From NCBI GenBank assembly GCA_016194745.1, contig JACQBA010000007.1, positions 1 to 64,000 of the forward strand: a stretch of DNA of 64,000 bases, written 5' to 3'. Of this stretch, positions 37,320-46,344 are shown in pieces. The position numbers and the translations under genes were made by a program. Each line of letters opens with the position of its first letter. The stretch's first letter is position 1. The notes under the pieces are model-generated. The model saw only the letters and a program-made list of their open reading frames with translations. It was not told where the DNA came from and did no database searches. This DNA is from Elusimicrobiota bacterium. GTDB lineage: Bacteria; Elusimicrobiota; Elusimicrobia; UBA1565; JACRDR01.

Positions 37320-39580
37320 GAACGCCGGCCCTGCTGATCCTGTGCGCCGCGGCGGCGTATTCCGCGCCCGCGCGCGCGGCCGAGACGGCCGAGTCCTATC
37401 GCTCCGCCTACTCGTCTTTTCTGGGCGGCAAACTCGCCGACGCCGCGAGCGCCTATCGCTACGTGGAGACGCTCGGGCTCGACGGGGCCGTGCCCACCGT
37501 GAATCTCGCCCTCGTCGCGCGGGACGCGGGCCGGCCGGAGGAAGCCCTCGCCTTGTGGACGAAGGCGTCCTTGCTCCTTCCGAAGGACGCGTTCGTCTGG
37601 AATCAGCGCGGCTGGTGCTATCTCTCCATGGGGAGGGTCAAAGACGCGCGCGAGAGCTTCAAGAAGGCGGCGGAAGTGTCGACCCTTTCGGCGTGGACGT
37701 CGGAGGCGAGCTTCGGGCGGGGGATGACGGAAATGGCGGACTCGAGCTACCGCGCGGCCGTCGAGGCCTTCACGTCGGCGCTCCTGCCGAGCCCGTACCT
37801 AATCGCGGCGACGTCGGCGAGGCTGGGCGAGGTCGCGATTCGGCTCAAGAAATGGAACGAGGCGGAGGTCTATTTCAAGCAATCGCTGGGCAGCGACTCC
37901 GTCCAGCCGGACGCGCTCCAGAGGCTCGCGTGGCTCTTCGAGAAAACGGACGACCCCCGCGAGACCTGGATCGCGTACAAGGGGGTGCTGGACCTCCTGC
38001 CCGAGGAGCCCGGCGCCTTGAAGAGCCTCGAGCGCGCCGCGCGCTACATTCCGGAAAAGCCCGAGCGTTTGTTGTCCGTGCGACGGATCGCCCGCCCTCT
38101 CATTCAGCGGCCGCATGATCTGCCGCTCGACCGGCGCCAGACGATCCGCGTGGGGCTCTATTCAAACGCCGCAGGAGAGCCCGGCACCACGCGCCGGTTC
38201 TACTTCGTCTCCGGATCCGACTTCAAGATACTGCATCCCGAGCTTGGCGAGGTCAACCGCGGCCCCGCCAACGAGCAGTGGGAGGTGGCGGCGAGCAAGG
38301 AAACGGGCGTCATCGAGCTTCGCGACGTCCACGGGCGGCTGCAGTACGCGACCAAGCAGGCGTTCCGAATCCAACCGACGGCCGAAGGCGCTTCCGTGCT
38401 GATCAAGAGCCCCGAGATCGTCGACATCCGCGGCGTCGACGTCGGCGATCGCGAGCTCCGCGGGGCGGTGGACGCGGTCCCGAACGTCTACGGTCTCCAG
38501 CTCGTCAACGAGGTGCCGGTCGAGCATTACCTCCTCAGCCGCGTGGCGCAAGTGATGCCCGCCGGCGCGCCGCTGGAGTCCCTCAAGGCGGCGGCGGTGA
38601 TCTACCGGACGCAGCTGGAGTGGATGCGGGCCAACACCCGCCCGCCGCCTCCGCTCAAGACGCACTCCTGCGACTCCCGGCGCTGCGGCCTCTATGCGGG
38701 CGTCGCCGAGGAGCGCGACGACGCGACCCGCGCGGTGATCGAAACGGGGGGAGCCAAGCTTTATCGCGGCGAGGAACTCCACGTCACGGGCGACCATCCT
38801 TACTGCGCCGGCCAGACGGAGGACGGAGTGAGCGATCAGCCGGGCGGCAATCCGGCGGCCTCCGTTTACGAGCTGGAGCTTCGGGCGCATTCTTTCCCCG
38901 AGCGCGAGTCTTACGACGAACTGACGCCCCACGCCAAGCCGAGCCTCGCGCGCTGGACGCGGGTCATTGAGGCGGACGCCTTGCGGCGCCGCGTCCCCGG
39001 AAAGGACATCGGCCGCATCCGCCAGTTGACCGTCGCCCGACGCTCGAAGACGGGACGTGTGGAGGCTCTCGAGGCCATCGGTGTCCAGGGCACCGTGACG
39101 ATCGACGGCTTCTCCGCGCTCGAGGCTTTCTTGTCGCCCGGCGGACTTCGCTCGAGCCTATTCACGATTCAGCCGATCTACGATGGGCGCGCGCTCGGGC
39201 AGGTGGTCCTTTGGGGCTCGGGCACGGGCAGCGGGCGAGGGTTGTGCGTTTCGGGCGCGCTCGGCCTGGGCGCCGCGGGACGGCCGTTCACGGCGATCCT
39301 CGCTCATTACGCTCCGGGCGCGCGGGTCGCCGGATGGACGCCTGCGGCTCAGCGAGCGGCGGCGAACGCCAAGCCGCAAAAGGCAGGGACGCCTTCCGGC
39401 TCCTCCGACAAGGTTGAGTCCGCCGTCCCGGCCGCGGAAGCGGGCGGCGCCGTCTCCGCCTCCGAATCGGCCCGGCGCCCGCAGCGCAACATGCAGGCCG
39501 TTCGCGAGATCCGACGCAAGATGAGGACCCGCGCCAAGTCGCCCGCCGCGCCTTCGACCTCCCCGGCGAATGCCCCGTAA
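37316..39580 (+). CDS. exported TPR + SpoIID/LytB-domain protein
   Basis: N-term TPRs; LQLVNEVPVEHYLLSRVAQVMPAGAPLESLKAAAVIYRTQLEWM ... GLCVSGALGLGAAGRPFTAILAHYAPGA. Confidence 0.82.
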   Translation: MRTPALLILCAAAAYSAPARAAETAESYRSAYSSFLGGKLADAASAYRYVETLGLDGAVPTVNLALVARDAGRPEEALALWTKASLLLPKDAFVWNQRGWCYLSMGRVKDARESFKKAAEVSTLSAWTSEASFGRGMTEMADSSYRAAVEAFTSALLPSPYLIAATSARLGEVAIRLKKWNEAEVYFKQSLGSDSVQPDALQRLAWLFEKTDDPRETWIAYKGVLDLLPEEPGALKSLERAARYIPEKPERLLSVRRIARPLIQRPHDLPLDRRQTIRVGLYSNAAGEPGTTRRFYFVSGSDFKILHPELGEVNRGPANEQWEVAASKETGVIELRDVHGRLQYATKQAFRIQPTAEGASVLIKSPEIVDIRGVDVGDRELRGAVDAVPNVYGLQLVNEVPVEHYLLSRVAQVMPAGAPLESLKAAAVIYRTQLEWMRANTRPPPPLKTHSCDSRRCGLYAGVAEERDDATRAVIETGGAKLYRGEELHVTGDHPYCAGQTEDGVSDQPGGNPAASVYELELRAHSFPERESYDELTPHAKPSLARWTRVIEADALRRRVPGKDIGRIRQLTVARRSKTGRVEALEAIGVQGTVTIDGFSALEAFLSPGGLRSSLFTIQPIYDGRALGQVVLWGSGTGSGRGLCVSGALGLGAAGRPFTAILAHYAPGARVAGWTPAAQRAAANAKPQKAGTPSGSSDKVESAVPAAEAGGAVSASESARRPQRNMQAVREIRRKMRTRAKSPAAPSTSPANAP

Positions 39581-40757
39581 GACGAAGGTCGCCCACCTCA
39601 TCACGCGGCTCGATTTCGGAGGCGCGCAGCAGAACACTCTTCATACCGTCAGCCACCTCGATCCGGACCGCTACGAGGTCCTCCTCATCGCGGGCGAGGG
39701 CGGCCTTCTCGACGATGAAGCGCGCCAGCTGTCGTCGGCGCGCGCCCGTCCGTTCGCGTTGCGCTTCGTGCCGAGCCTGGTGCGGGAAGTCGATCCGCTG
39801 AGGGACGCGGCGGCCCTTCTTCAGCTTCGGCAGATTCTTGCCGACACGAGGCCGGACGTCGTCCATACCCATTCCTCCAAGGCCGGGATCCTCGGGCGGC
39901 TCGCCGCGCGGCTTGCGGGCCATCCGGCGCTCCTCCATACGTACCACGGCTTCGGCTTCCACCCGCTGCAGGCCCCCGCGGTCCGCGCGGCCTACGTCGC
40001 GCTGGAGCGCCTGTGCGCGGGCCTGAGCGACTGCAGCGTGTTCGTGTCGGAGGCCAATCGCGAGGAGGCCGCGCGCCTCGGCATCGTCTCGCCGAGGACC
40101 GAGCTCATCCGCAGCGGGGTGCGTCTCGCGGACTATCCGGCGCTGCTCGCGGACAAGGGGGCGAAGAAGGCCTCGCTTGGCTGCCGCATGCACAAGCCCC
40201 TCGTCGTCAGCGTCGGGAATTTGAAACCGCAAAAGAACCCCGAGGCGTTCGTCGGAGTCGTGGAGCGCTGCGCCAAGGAAGTGCCCGAGGCGAACTGGCT
40301 GTTCGTCGGGGACGGCCCGCTGCGCGGGCGCATCGAAGGGCGCCTCGTCGCCCGCGGGCTCTCGAGCAAGGTATTCTTTCCGGGCTGGCGCAAGGATACG
40401 GCGGAGATCCTCGCTGCGGCGGACGTGTTCGTCTTGACGTCTCTCTGGGAGGGCCTGCCGCGAGCCCTCGTCGAGGCGATGAAGAGCGGACTGCCCAGCG
40501 TGTGTTTCGCGACGGACGGCGTGCGCGACCTCGTGCGCGACGGGGAGAATGGTTTTCTCGTATCCGCGGGGGACGAGGCGGCCATGGCGGCCAAGGTCGT
40601 GCGCCTCCTCAAGGACGCGGCGCTGGCCAAGGCGATCGGCGCCGAGGCCTCCAAATCCGTCGGACGCGAATTCGACATCGACGAGATGGTACGTCGACAG
40701 GAAAAGCTGTATAATACCCTCGTCGATGCCCGCCGAAGCCTCCCCCGTCGCATTTAA
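39570..40757 (+). CDS. glycosyltransferase family 4
   Basis: HLITRLDFGGAQQNTLHTV, HTHSSKAGILGRLAA, LWEGLPRALVEAMKSGLPSV. Confidence 0.93.
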   Translation: MPRKTKVAHLITRLDFGGAQQNTLHTVSHLDPDRYEVLLIAGEGGLLDDEARQLSSARARPFALRFVPSLVREVDPLRDAAALLQLRQILADTRPDVVHTHSSKAGILGRLAARLAGHPALLHTYHGFGFHPLQAPAVRAAYVALERLCAGLSDCSVFVSEANREEAARLGIVSPRTELIRSGVRLADYPALLADKGAKKASLGCRMHKPLVVSVGNLKPQKNPEAFVGVVERCAKEVPEANWLFVGDGPLRGRIEGRLVARGLSSKVFFPGWRKDTAEILAAADVFVLTSLWEGLPRALVEAMKSGLPSVCFATDGVRDLVRDGENGFLVSAGDEAAMAAKVVRLLKDAALAKAIGAEASKSVGREFDIDEMVRRQEKLYNTLVDARRSLPRRI

Positions 40758-41685
40758 TCGCCCCGCCGGATTGGCGCTTGCCGGCGGCGGAGCCTTGGGC
40801 GCTTGGCAAGGCGGCGTCGTGGCCCGCCTGGCGGAAGCGGGTCATTCATTCCAGAAGGTCGTCGGATTCAGCGCCGGTTCCCTGACCGGCGCCGCGTACT
40901 TCTTGAACCGCGCGCACGAACTCCGCGAGTATTGGGGCCGCATCGACGATATCAACGTCCTTCGCTTCGCTCCTCGCCTAAAACCCCTCAGCCTATTTAG
41001 CGACGCGCCGATCTGGGAAGTGATGTCCCACGCGCTCGACGACGACGAGGCGCGCCGTGCGGCGATCTGCGAGTTCATCGTCATGAGTCTGCGCGCCCGG
41101 GACTGCACCACCGCCTACGGCCGCTTCACTCCGGTAGGGGGCGACGCGTGGGATGGGCCGTTCATCCCGCGGATCACGGCGAGCTGCGCGATCCCCTGGA
41201 TCTTTCCGCCGACCGTGATCGAGGACGAAGCGGGCAAAGGCTATCACCTGGACGGAGGCGTCCCCGGCAAGGAGTGGATGAGGCTCGACCATCTTGCCGA
41301 CTGCAAGGAAGTGCTGTGCGTAGAAATGGTCCGGCCCGAGGAAGTCGGCGCGCGTCGTTGGCACCCGATGGGCTACTGGGATCAGGGCGCTCGCGAAGTC
41401 TGCAAAGAGCACATCAATCGGGCGATCGACTCGCTGCGGCCGCTCAAGTCGCCGCCCCGCGTCTTCCGGCTCTACCCGTCTAGACGCCTGGACTTCACCA
41501 TGCTCGATTTCAAGGCGAAATACTGCGTGCCCGCGTTCGACCAGGGCGTCCAGGATGCGAACGCCTTCCTTCGAGCTCCGGAGTCCTACGCGGTCTCGAT
41601 GGAGCCCGATGCTAGGCTCTCGCAAGAAAGCGTTCCCTCTCTCATCCGTCCCGTTCCCGGCGTCGCTTCGGCCGAGTTCTCCTAG
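40726..41685 (+). CDS. patatin-like phospholipase
   Basis: LALAGGGALGAWQGGVVARLAEAG, GFSAGSLTGAAYF (GxSxG), YHLDGGVPGKEW (DGG). Confidence 0.9.
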   Translation: MPAEASPVAFNRPAGLALAGGGALGAWQGGVVARLAEAGHSFQKVVGFSAGSLTGAAYFLNRAHELREYWGRIDDINVLRFAPRLKPLSLFSDAPIWEVMSHALDDDEARRAAICEFIVMSLRARDCTTAYGRFTPVGGDAWDGPFIPRITASCAIPWIFPPTVIEDEAGKGYHLDGGVPGKEWMRLDHLADCKEVLCVEMVRPEEVGARRWHPMGYWDQGAREVCKEHINRAIDSLRPLKSPPRVFRLYPSRRLDFTMLDFKAKYCVPAFDQGVQDANAFLRAPESYAVSMEPDARLSQESVPSLIRPVPGVASAEFS

Positions 41686-41688
41686 CGC

Positions 41689-41749
41689 CCACGCAGAAAC
41701 TACGCAAGCCCCGCGCGCATGAAACGCGCGCCCCGGCTATCGTGTGCGC
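41689..41749 (+). promoter_or_regulatory. Array A: four 11-bp-phased boxes + -10-like TATCGT
   Basis: ccACGCagaaa|ctACGCaagcc|ccGCGCgcatg|aaACGCgcgcc|ccggcTATCGT|gtgcgc-ATG. Confidence 0.85.
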
Positions 41750-42202
41750 ATGACCAAGACAAGCGCCGTTCGCTCGCGTCTGAGTCTCGGCGGGGCGATC
41801 GTCCTCGCCTATGGCGGGATCGCCTGGGCGGAGATTCCGGACGCGCCGCCCTCGGAGGAGGCGCTGAGGGACGCTCCCGCCGGGATCGTGACGCTGGCCT
41901 CAAACAGGATGTTCGACCTTCAGCCACCGACACGTCCGGAATTCGCTCCTTCTCGATACTCGGCGCCGATGGGAATCTCTCGCGCGGGACTGCGCTACGG
42001 CGCGCTGGTCCCGGTCAGGCCGGAGCCGTCGTTCGATCGGAAATGGGCTCTGATGGAGGCTCCCGTCGAACCGCCCGCCTCGGAAGCGGCCGCGCGGATC
42101 TCCGGTTGGCTCTATAGGATGTACGAACGCTTTTGGTCTTTTGTGTCGAAGGCGGCTACGTCTCCCTCTAGAGGGTCGATCAGTGCGCGTCGCAGGTTCT
42201 AG
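41750..42202 (+). CDS. hypothetical secreted protein (array A target)
   Basis: MTKTSAVRSRLSLGGAIVLAYGGIAWAEIPDAPP signal peptide. Confidence 0.7.
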   Translation: MTKTSAVRSRLSLGGAIVLAYGGIAWAEIPDAPPSEEALRDAPAGIVTLASNRMFDLQPPTRPEFAPSRYSAPMGISRAGLRYGALVPVRPEPSFDRKWALMEAPVEPPASEAAARISGWLYRMYERFWSFVSKAATSPSRGSISARRRF

Positions 42203-43298
42203 GAGGAGTGCAGGCCATGCTCATAGGATCGAGTCCCTGCCGCGGTTGGCCCTCGCCGTTCCAATAGAACCCTACGCTCGTGTTCGCGGGATTCGGCTTG
42301 TCGCCGAGTCCTCTGCGTTCGGCTCTCTCGGGCGTCGTCGGAGTCAGACCTTCGGAAGTCGGCTCGAGTCTTCGCTCGCCGGCCGTCGCTAGAGCAGGGC
42401 CGCCGAGGCCAGAGAGATCGGCGCCGGTTTGGACGCCTCGGCCGAGCAGATTGTTTTGGTCATCTTGTGCGGCATTGGTCTGAACGCCGTTCCGGCGATC
42501 GCTCGCTCGATTTGAAATTCCGCTGGTGGTGCGATTGAGGCCCGACTTCAGGCCCTTGAGGCGGGGATCCGCGAGCTCGGGGAACAGCGCTTCCCGGTCC
42601 AGTTCCGGCTCGGCCAAGGAATGCCGCAGGCCGGTCGTCTTGCCCTGGCTGCCGGCGCCGGGAAGCGCGCGGGAGGCGGAGGCTCGCCGGGTCGCCGGGA
42701 CGACCGCTCCGGCATCCTGCACCGAATTCGCGCGAGAGAGCTCCGGGCGGCCGACGGCGGCGGCGCGGGCGTCGCGTACCGGCTCTCGGTCCGTGGCTCC
42801 GGAGAGTCGCCCCGTTCGGGATCCGGGCAAGGGCGGTTCATCCGGCGCGACGACATCCGTGGGCGAGTTCGCGGCCGAGCGTCCCTTTCCGCTCAGGCGC
42901 GACGCGCGCGGCCGCATCCCGGAGGTGGAGGCGGCATTCGATTGTCGAACGCGCAGAGCTTGCGGGACGTTCGACGATTGCGCGAGCGCCATGCGGAGAT
43001 CTTGCGGGGTGCCTCGGAAGAAGCGGGATTCAAGTGCCGCGTCGCCGGCCGCGGGAGATGCGACCCTGTAGCCTTCCACGACGGAAGTCTCTCCGCTCCA
43101 GCGCGCCTGGAGGCCGCGCAGGTAGCGTTCAACGGATGCCGGAGAGCTTCCCCACCAGGACGCGATCTCGGGAGTGAATCGGATGGCCGCGGAGAGGATC
43201 GGGCGGCGCAGCGCGATCGCGCTCACCGCGACGAAAAGCGAGGCGAGGCCGAGGATCAGCAATCCCCGCCGGCGGTCGTCCGACACGACGATGGCCAT
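42180..43298 (-). CDS. hypothetical membrane-anchored, low-complexity protein
   Basis: N-term TM GLLILGLASLFVAVSAIAL then Ser/Arg/Gly-rich region. Confidence 0.6.
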   Translation of the reverse strand: MAIVVSDDRRRGLLILGLASLFVAVSAIALRRPILSAAIRFTPEIASWWGSSPASVERYLRGLQARWSGETSVVEGYRVASPAAGDAALESRFFRGTPQDLRMALAQSSNVPQALRVRQSNAASTSGMRPRASRLSGKGRSAANSPTDVVAPDEPPLPGSRTGRLSGATDREPVRDARAAAVGRPELSRANSVQDAGAVVPATRRASASRALPGAGSQGKTTGLRHSLAEPELDREALFPELADPRLKGLKSGLNRTTSGISNRASDRRNGVQTNAAQDDQNNLLGRGVQTGADLSGLGGPALATAGERRLEPTSEGLTPTTPERAERRGLGDKPNPANTSVGFYWNGEGQPRQGLDPMSMACTPPRTCDAH

Positions 43299-43462
43299 AA
43301 AACCCCTCGCTCCGATCCCCGACGGGCGATCGGATTCGACGTATTCAATATAGCCCCGGCCCCCCTAGTCCGCAAGGCCCAGGGACTACGCGATTTGAAC
43401 GCAATCCGAACCCTCAATCCACGCCGCCATCCTCCATGATGGTCGTAGGAGGTGGCACAACC

Positions 43463-43624
43463 ATGAACAGAGAAGACGGCGGCGAATGGCTGGCGGAGGA
43501 CGAGGATTATGCGGAGGACATGGAACTGACGCGGCGGCAGGCTCGGCGGGAGGCCAAAGATGAGATGCTGGCGAAACGCCGGCGCGAGTGCCATCGGGAG
43601 TCCGGGATATGGGGCGCGCGGTGA
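43463..43624 (+). CDS. small charged hypothetical protein
   Basis: ATG with AGGAGG upstream; MNREDGGEWLAEDEDYAEDMELTRRQARREAKDEM. Confidence 0.45.
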   Translation: MNREDGGEWLAEDEDYAEDMELTRRQARREAKDEMLAKRRRECHRESGIWGAR

Positions 43625-43739
43625 GCCGCGACAGACCCGAGGGCCGGGGCTCCCCGGTCGTGCGCGTCGAAAGCCGCGGGGAGAGGTTCGTGGCGAGGTG
43701 GTCCGCCGAGCGGCGCAAAGGCTCGTGCGGCCGGCGCTA

Positions 43740-43768
43740 TTGAAGGAAAGGCGCTTGGGCACTATACT
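43740..43768 (+). promoter_or_regulatory. sigma70-like promoter of the kinase gene
   Basis: TTGAAG-N17-TATACT, then GGAGGAG. Confidence 0.65.
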
Positions 43769-43789
43769 CGGAGGAGTCCCGGAACCCGC

Positions 43790-45589
43790 GTGAGGATACG
43801 GACCAAGATCGCCCTGACGGTCTGCGGCGTCGCGGCCATGAGCTTCATGGCCGCGTGGTTCGTCCAATCCACTCAGGCCGGGTATCTCGTGGTGCGCCTG
43901 CTGTCGCAGCAGCACGAGAGGCAGGCGATCGCCCTCGGAGCCGTCGCGGAGACCGCCTTGGCGACGCAGGGGGAGGCCGCGCTCGCGCAGTACGTCCGCT
44001 CGCTCCCTCTCGTGGCGCCCAACGTGGAGTACGCGATGATCGAGGCGGCGGACGGCGCCGTCCTGTTCCACTCCGATCCTCGCGTGGCGGCGGGCACGCC
44101 CGGAGCGTCCCTCGAGGCGCGGCGACGGGCTCTGGAGTACGCGAGCGTCCTCAAACTGCCCGACGGCTCCTCGGGGCGCGCGCTCATCGGCGCGACCAAG
44201 GAATTGGCGCGGGCGATCTATCCCGAGTTCCGAAAGAGCCTCTTCGGCTTCACGCTCGTGCTCGCCGCGGCGGGGATTTTGGTCAGCGCTGTGTTCGGCT
44301 TCGGCCTCGCGATGCTCGTCGCGGGACCGGTGCTCGCTTTAGCGCGAGGAGCGCGGGACGTTCGCGGAGGGGACCTCACCGTCCAGGTGCCGGTCGAATC
44401 CGCGGACGAAGTCGGCGAGCTGGCCGCGCAGTTCAACGCTATGGTCGTCGAGCTCAAGGCCTTGGACGAGCTCAAGGACGCCTTCATCACGGATGTCTCG
44501 CACGACCTGCGCAGCCCCATGGCCGCCATCAAGATGGCTCTCGATTTCATGCTGGTCGACGATCCGGAGACGGCCCGCATCCTGCCGCGGCACCGCCAGA
44601 CGCTGATGACGATCAAGGAGAACGTGATCCGCCTCGGCGCCTTCGTCTCGAACATCCTCGATGCCGCGAAGATCAAGGCCGGGCGGATGGACGTGGCGCT
44701 CGACTCTGTCGAGATCGAGCCGATCGTGCAGCGGCTCAAGGGGCTCTACGAGATCGTCGCGCAGAATCAGGACATTTCGGCGACCTTCCAGGCCGATCCG
44801 GGACTGCCGCCGGCGACCGCGGACGCCGAACGGCTGGAGCGCGCCCTTGCCAACCTTCTGTCGAACGCGATGAAATTCACGGAGGCGGGCGGGCGAGTGG
44901 CCCTCTCCGCCAAGGCGTCGGGCGAGTGGATCGAGCTCTCGGTCTCGGATTCGGGACACGGCATCGCGTCCGAGGACCTGACGCGGCTTTTCTCACGCTT
45001 CGAACAGGCGGAGGCGGCACCGCGGCGTCCCGGCGCCGAGGGGACGGGGCTCGGACTCTTCATCGTCAAGCAGGCGGTGGACGCGATGGGCGGCGAGATC
45101 CTCGTCGAGTCGGAGCCGAAGAAAGGCACCCGCGTCGTTCTTCGCCTGCGCGCGGCGGAGCGCGAGCCGGCCGCGGCCGCCTCCAGCATGGCGCCGGCGC
45201 TGCGCGGCGGGGCCAAGATCCTCGTGGTGGACGACGAGCCTTCGACCGCGGACATGATCCGGCAAATTCTGGAGACGAAAGGGTATAATGCCGCCGTGAT
45301 CCATCAAGGCGGCAAGGCGGCCGCGGCGGCCGCGCAGATGCGCCCCGACCTGGTCCTGCTCGACATGGATTTGGGAGAGTCGCGAGGCGCGGACGTGATC
45401 CGGGAGCTCAAGGCTCAGCCCAGTACGGCGTCGGTTCCGATCATCCTCTGCTCGGCCGTGATGGACCTGCCGGAGATCCAACGCTCGCTCGAGCTCGGAG
45501 CCGCGTGCTTTGTATCGAAGCCGCTCACCTCCGGCGAGCTCGACCGCCGCATCCGCGAGACCTTGGGGGGAGCGCTGAGGACCGTATGA
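43790..45589 (+). CDS. hybrid sensor histidine kinase (2 TM, HAMP, HisKA, HATPase_c, REC)
   Basis: VSHDLRSPMAAIKMAL, NLLSNAMKFTEAGG, SDSGHGIASEDL, GTGLGLFIVKQ; C-terminal ILVVDDEPSTADMI...LVLLDMDLGESRG. Confidence 0.95.
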   Translation: MRIRTKIALTVCGVAAMSFMAAWFVQSTQAGYLVVRLLSQQHERQAIALGAVAETALATQGEAALAQYVRSLPLVAPNVEYAMIEAADGAVLFHSDPRVAAGTPGASLEARRRALEYASVLKLPDGSSGRALIGATKELARAIYPEFRKSLFGFTLVLAAAGILVSAVFGFGLAMLVAGPVLALARGARDVRGGDLTVQVPVESADEVGELAAQFNAMVVELKALDELKDAFITDVSHDLRSPMAAIKMALDFMLVDDPETARILPRHRQTLMTIKENVIRLGAFVSNILDAAKIKAGRMDVALDSVEIEPIVQRLKGLYEIVAQNQDISATFQADPGLPPATADAERLERALANLLSNAMKFTEAGGRVALSAKASGEWIELSVSDSGHGIASEDLTRLFSRFEQAEAAPRRPGAEGTGLGLFIVKQAVDAMGGEILVESEPKKGTRVVLRLRAAEREPAAAASSMAPALRGGAKILVVDDEPSTADMIRQILETKGYNAAVIHQGGKAAAAAAQMRPDLVLLDMDLGESRGADVIRELKAQPSTASVPIILCSAVMDLPEIQRSLELGAACFVSKPLTSGELDRRIRETLGGALRTV

Positions 45590-46278
45590 GCCAGAAAGCC
45601 GCTACGGTGCTCGTCGTCGACGACGATCCGGTCATCTTGAACCTCGTGCAGGCGACGCTCAAGTCGGGAGGATTCGCCGTCCGCACGGCCAAGAATGCGG
45701 ATACGGCCTTCGGGACCTTGACCGGGGACATTGTCGACTTGATCATCCTCGACGTGAACCTGCCCGGACTCTCCGGCATGAAGCTCATGGACGTACTCAA
45801 GCAGGACCCTAAGACCGCCTCGATACCGGTGCTCATGGTGACCGTTCTCGGCAAGGAGGAGGAGCGGGTCGCGGGACTGAACCGCGGCGCGGACGATTAT
45901 CTCGTGAAGCCGTTTTCCGTCAAGGAACTCATGGCGCGCGTCGAGGCGCTCCTGCGCCGCTCGCGCCACGCGGGCATGACGTCGCGGGCCTTCGAGCTGG
46001 GCGGCATCCACGTGGACCTCGACCGGCGCGAGGTCAAGGTCAAGCAGAAGGCGATCGATCTTACGCCCGTCGAGTTCGACCTGCTCGTTCGCCTCATGGA
46101 GGGGCGCGGCCGCGTACTCACGTACCAGATCCTCTCCGAGGCGCTTTCCGACGGTATCCGCATCATGACCTCTCGCAACCTCCAGACGCACGTCAAGAAC
46201 ATCCGCGGCAAGCTCGGCTCCGCGGGCGACCGGATCGAGACGGTGCATACGCTCGGATTTAAGTTCGTCGCGGACTAG
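45586..46278 (+). CDS. OmpR/PhoB-family response regulator
   Basis: REC VLVVDDDPVILNLV, LIILDVNLPGLSG, DYLVKPFSVKEL; winged helix LTPVEFDLLVRLMEGRGRVLTYQILSEAL...LQTHVKNIRGKLG...IETVHTLGFKF; ATGA overlap with kinase. Confidence 0.95.
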   Translation: MSQKAATVLVVDDDPVILNLVQATLKSGGFAVRTAKNADTAFGTLTGDIVDLIILDVNLPGLSGMKLMDVLKQDPKTASIPVLMVTVLGKEEERVAGLNRGADDYLVKPFSVKELMARVEALLRRSRHAGMTSRAFELGGIHVDLDRREVKVKQKAIDLTPVEFDLLVRLMEGRGRVLTYQILSEALSDGIRIMTSRNLQTHVKNIRGKLGSAGDRIETVHTLGFKFVAD

Positions 46279-46282
46279 CCCC

Positions 46283-46344
46283 CTACACCGCGTCTACGCA
46301 ACCGCCACGCGCAAAGGACGCGCGAGCGCGGCATCCTGTGCGGC
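46283..46344 (+). promoter_or_regulatory. Array B: four 11-bp-phased boxes + -10-like CATCCT
   Basis: ctACACcgcgt|ctACGCaaccg|ccACGCgcaaa|ggACGCgcgag|cgcggCATCCT|gtgcggc-ATG. Confidence 0.85.

Noticed and set aside
41689-41749. Box arrays as CRISPR, origin iterons or intrinsic DNA curvature tracts
   Set aside because: Units are 11 bp without spacers of CRISPR size, lie at fixed distance from ATGs at five loci, and are not A-tracts; a promoter-operator explains the fixed 61-bp position better
43560-43793. ORF between the small charged protein and the kinase
   Set aside because: No start context or domain; overlaps the kinase promoter
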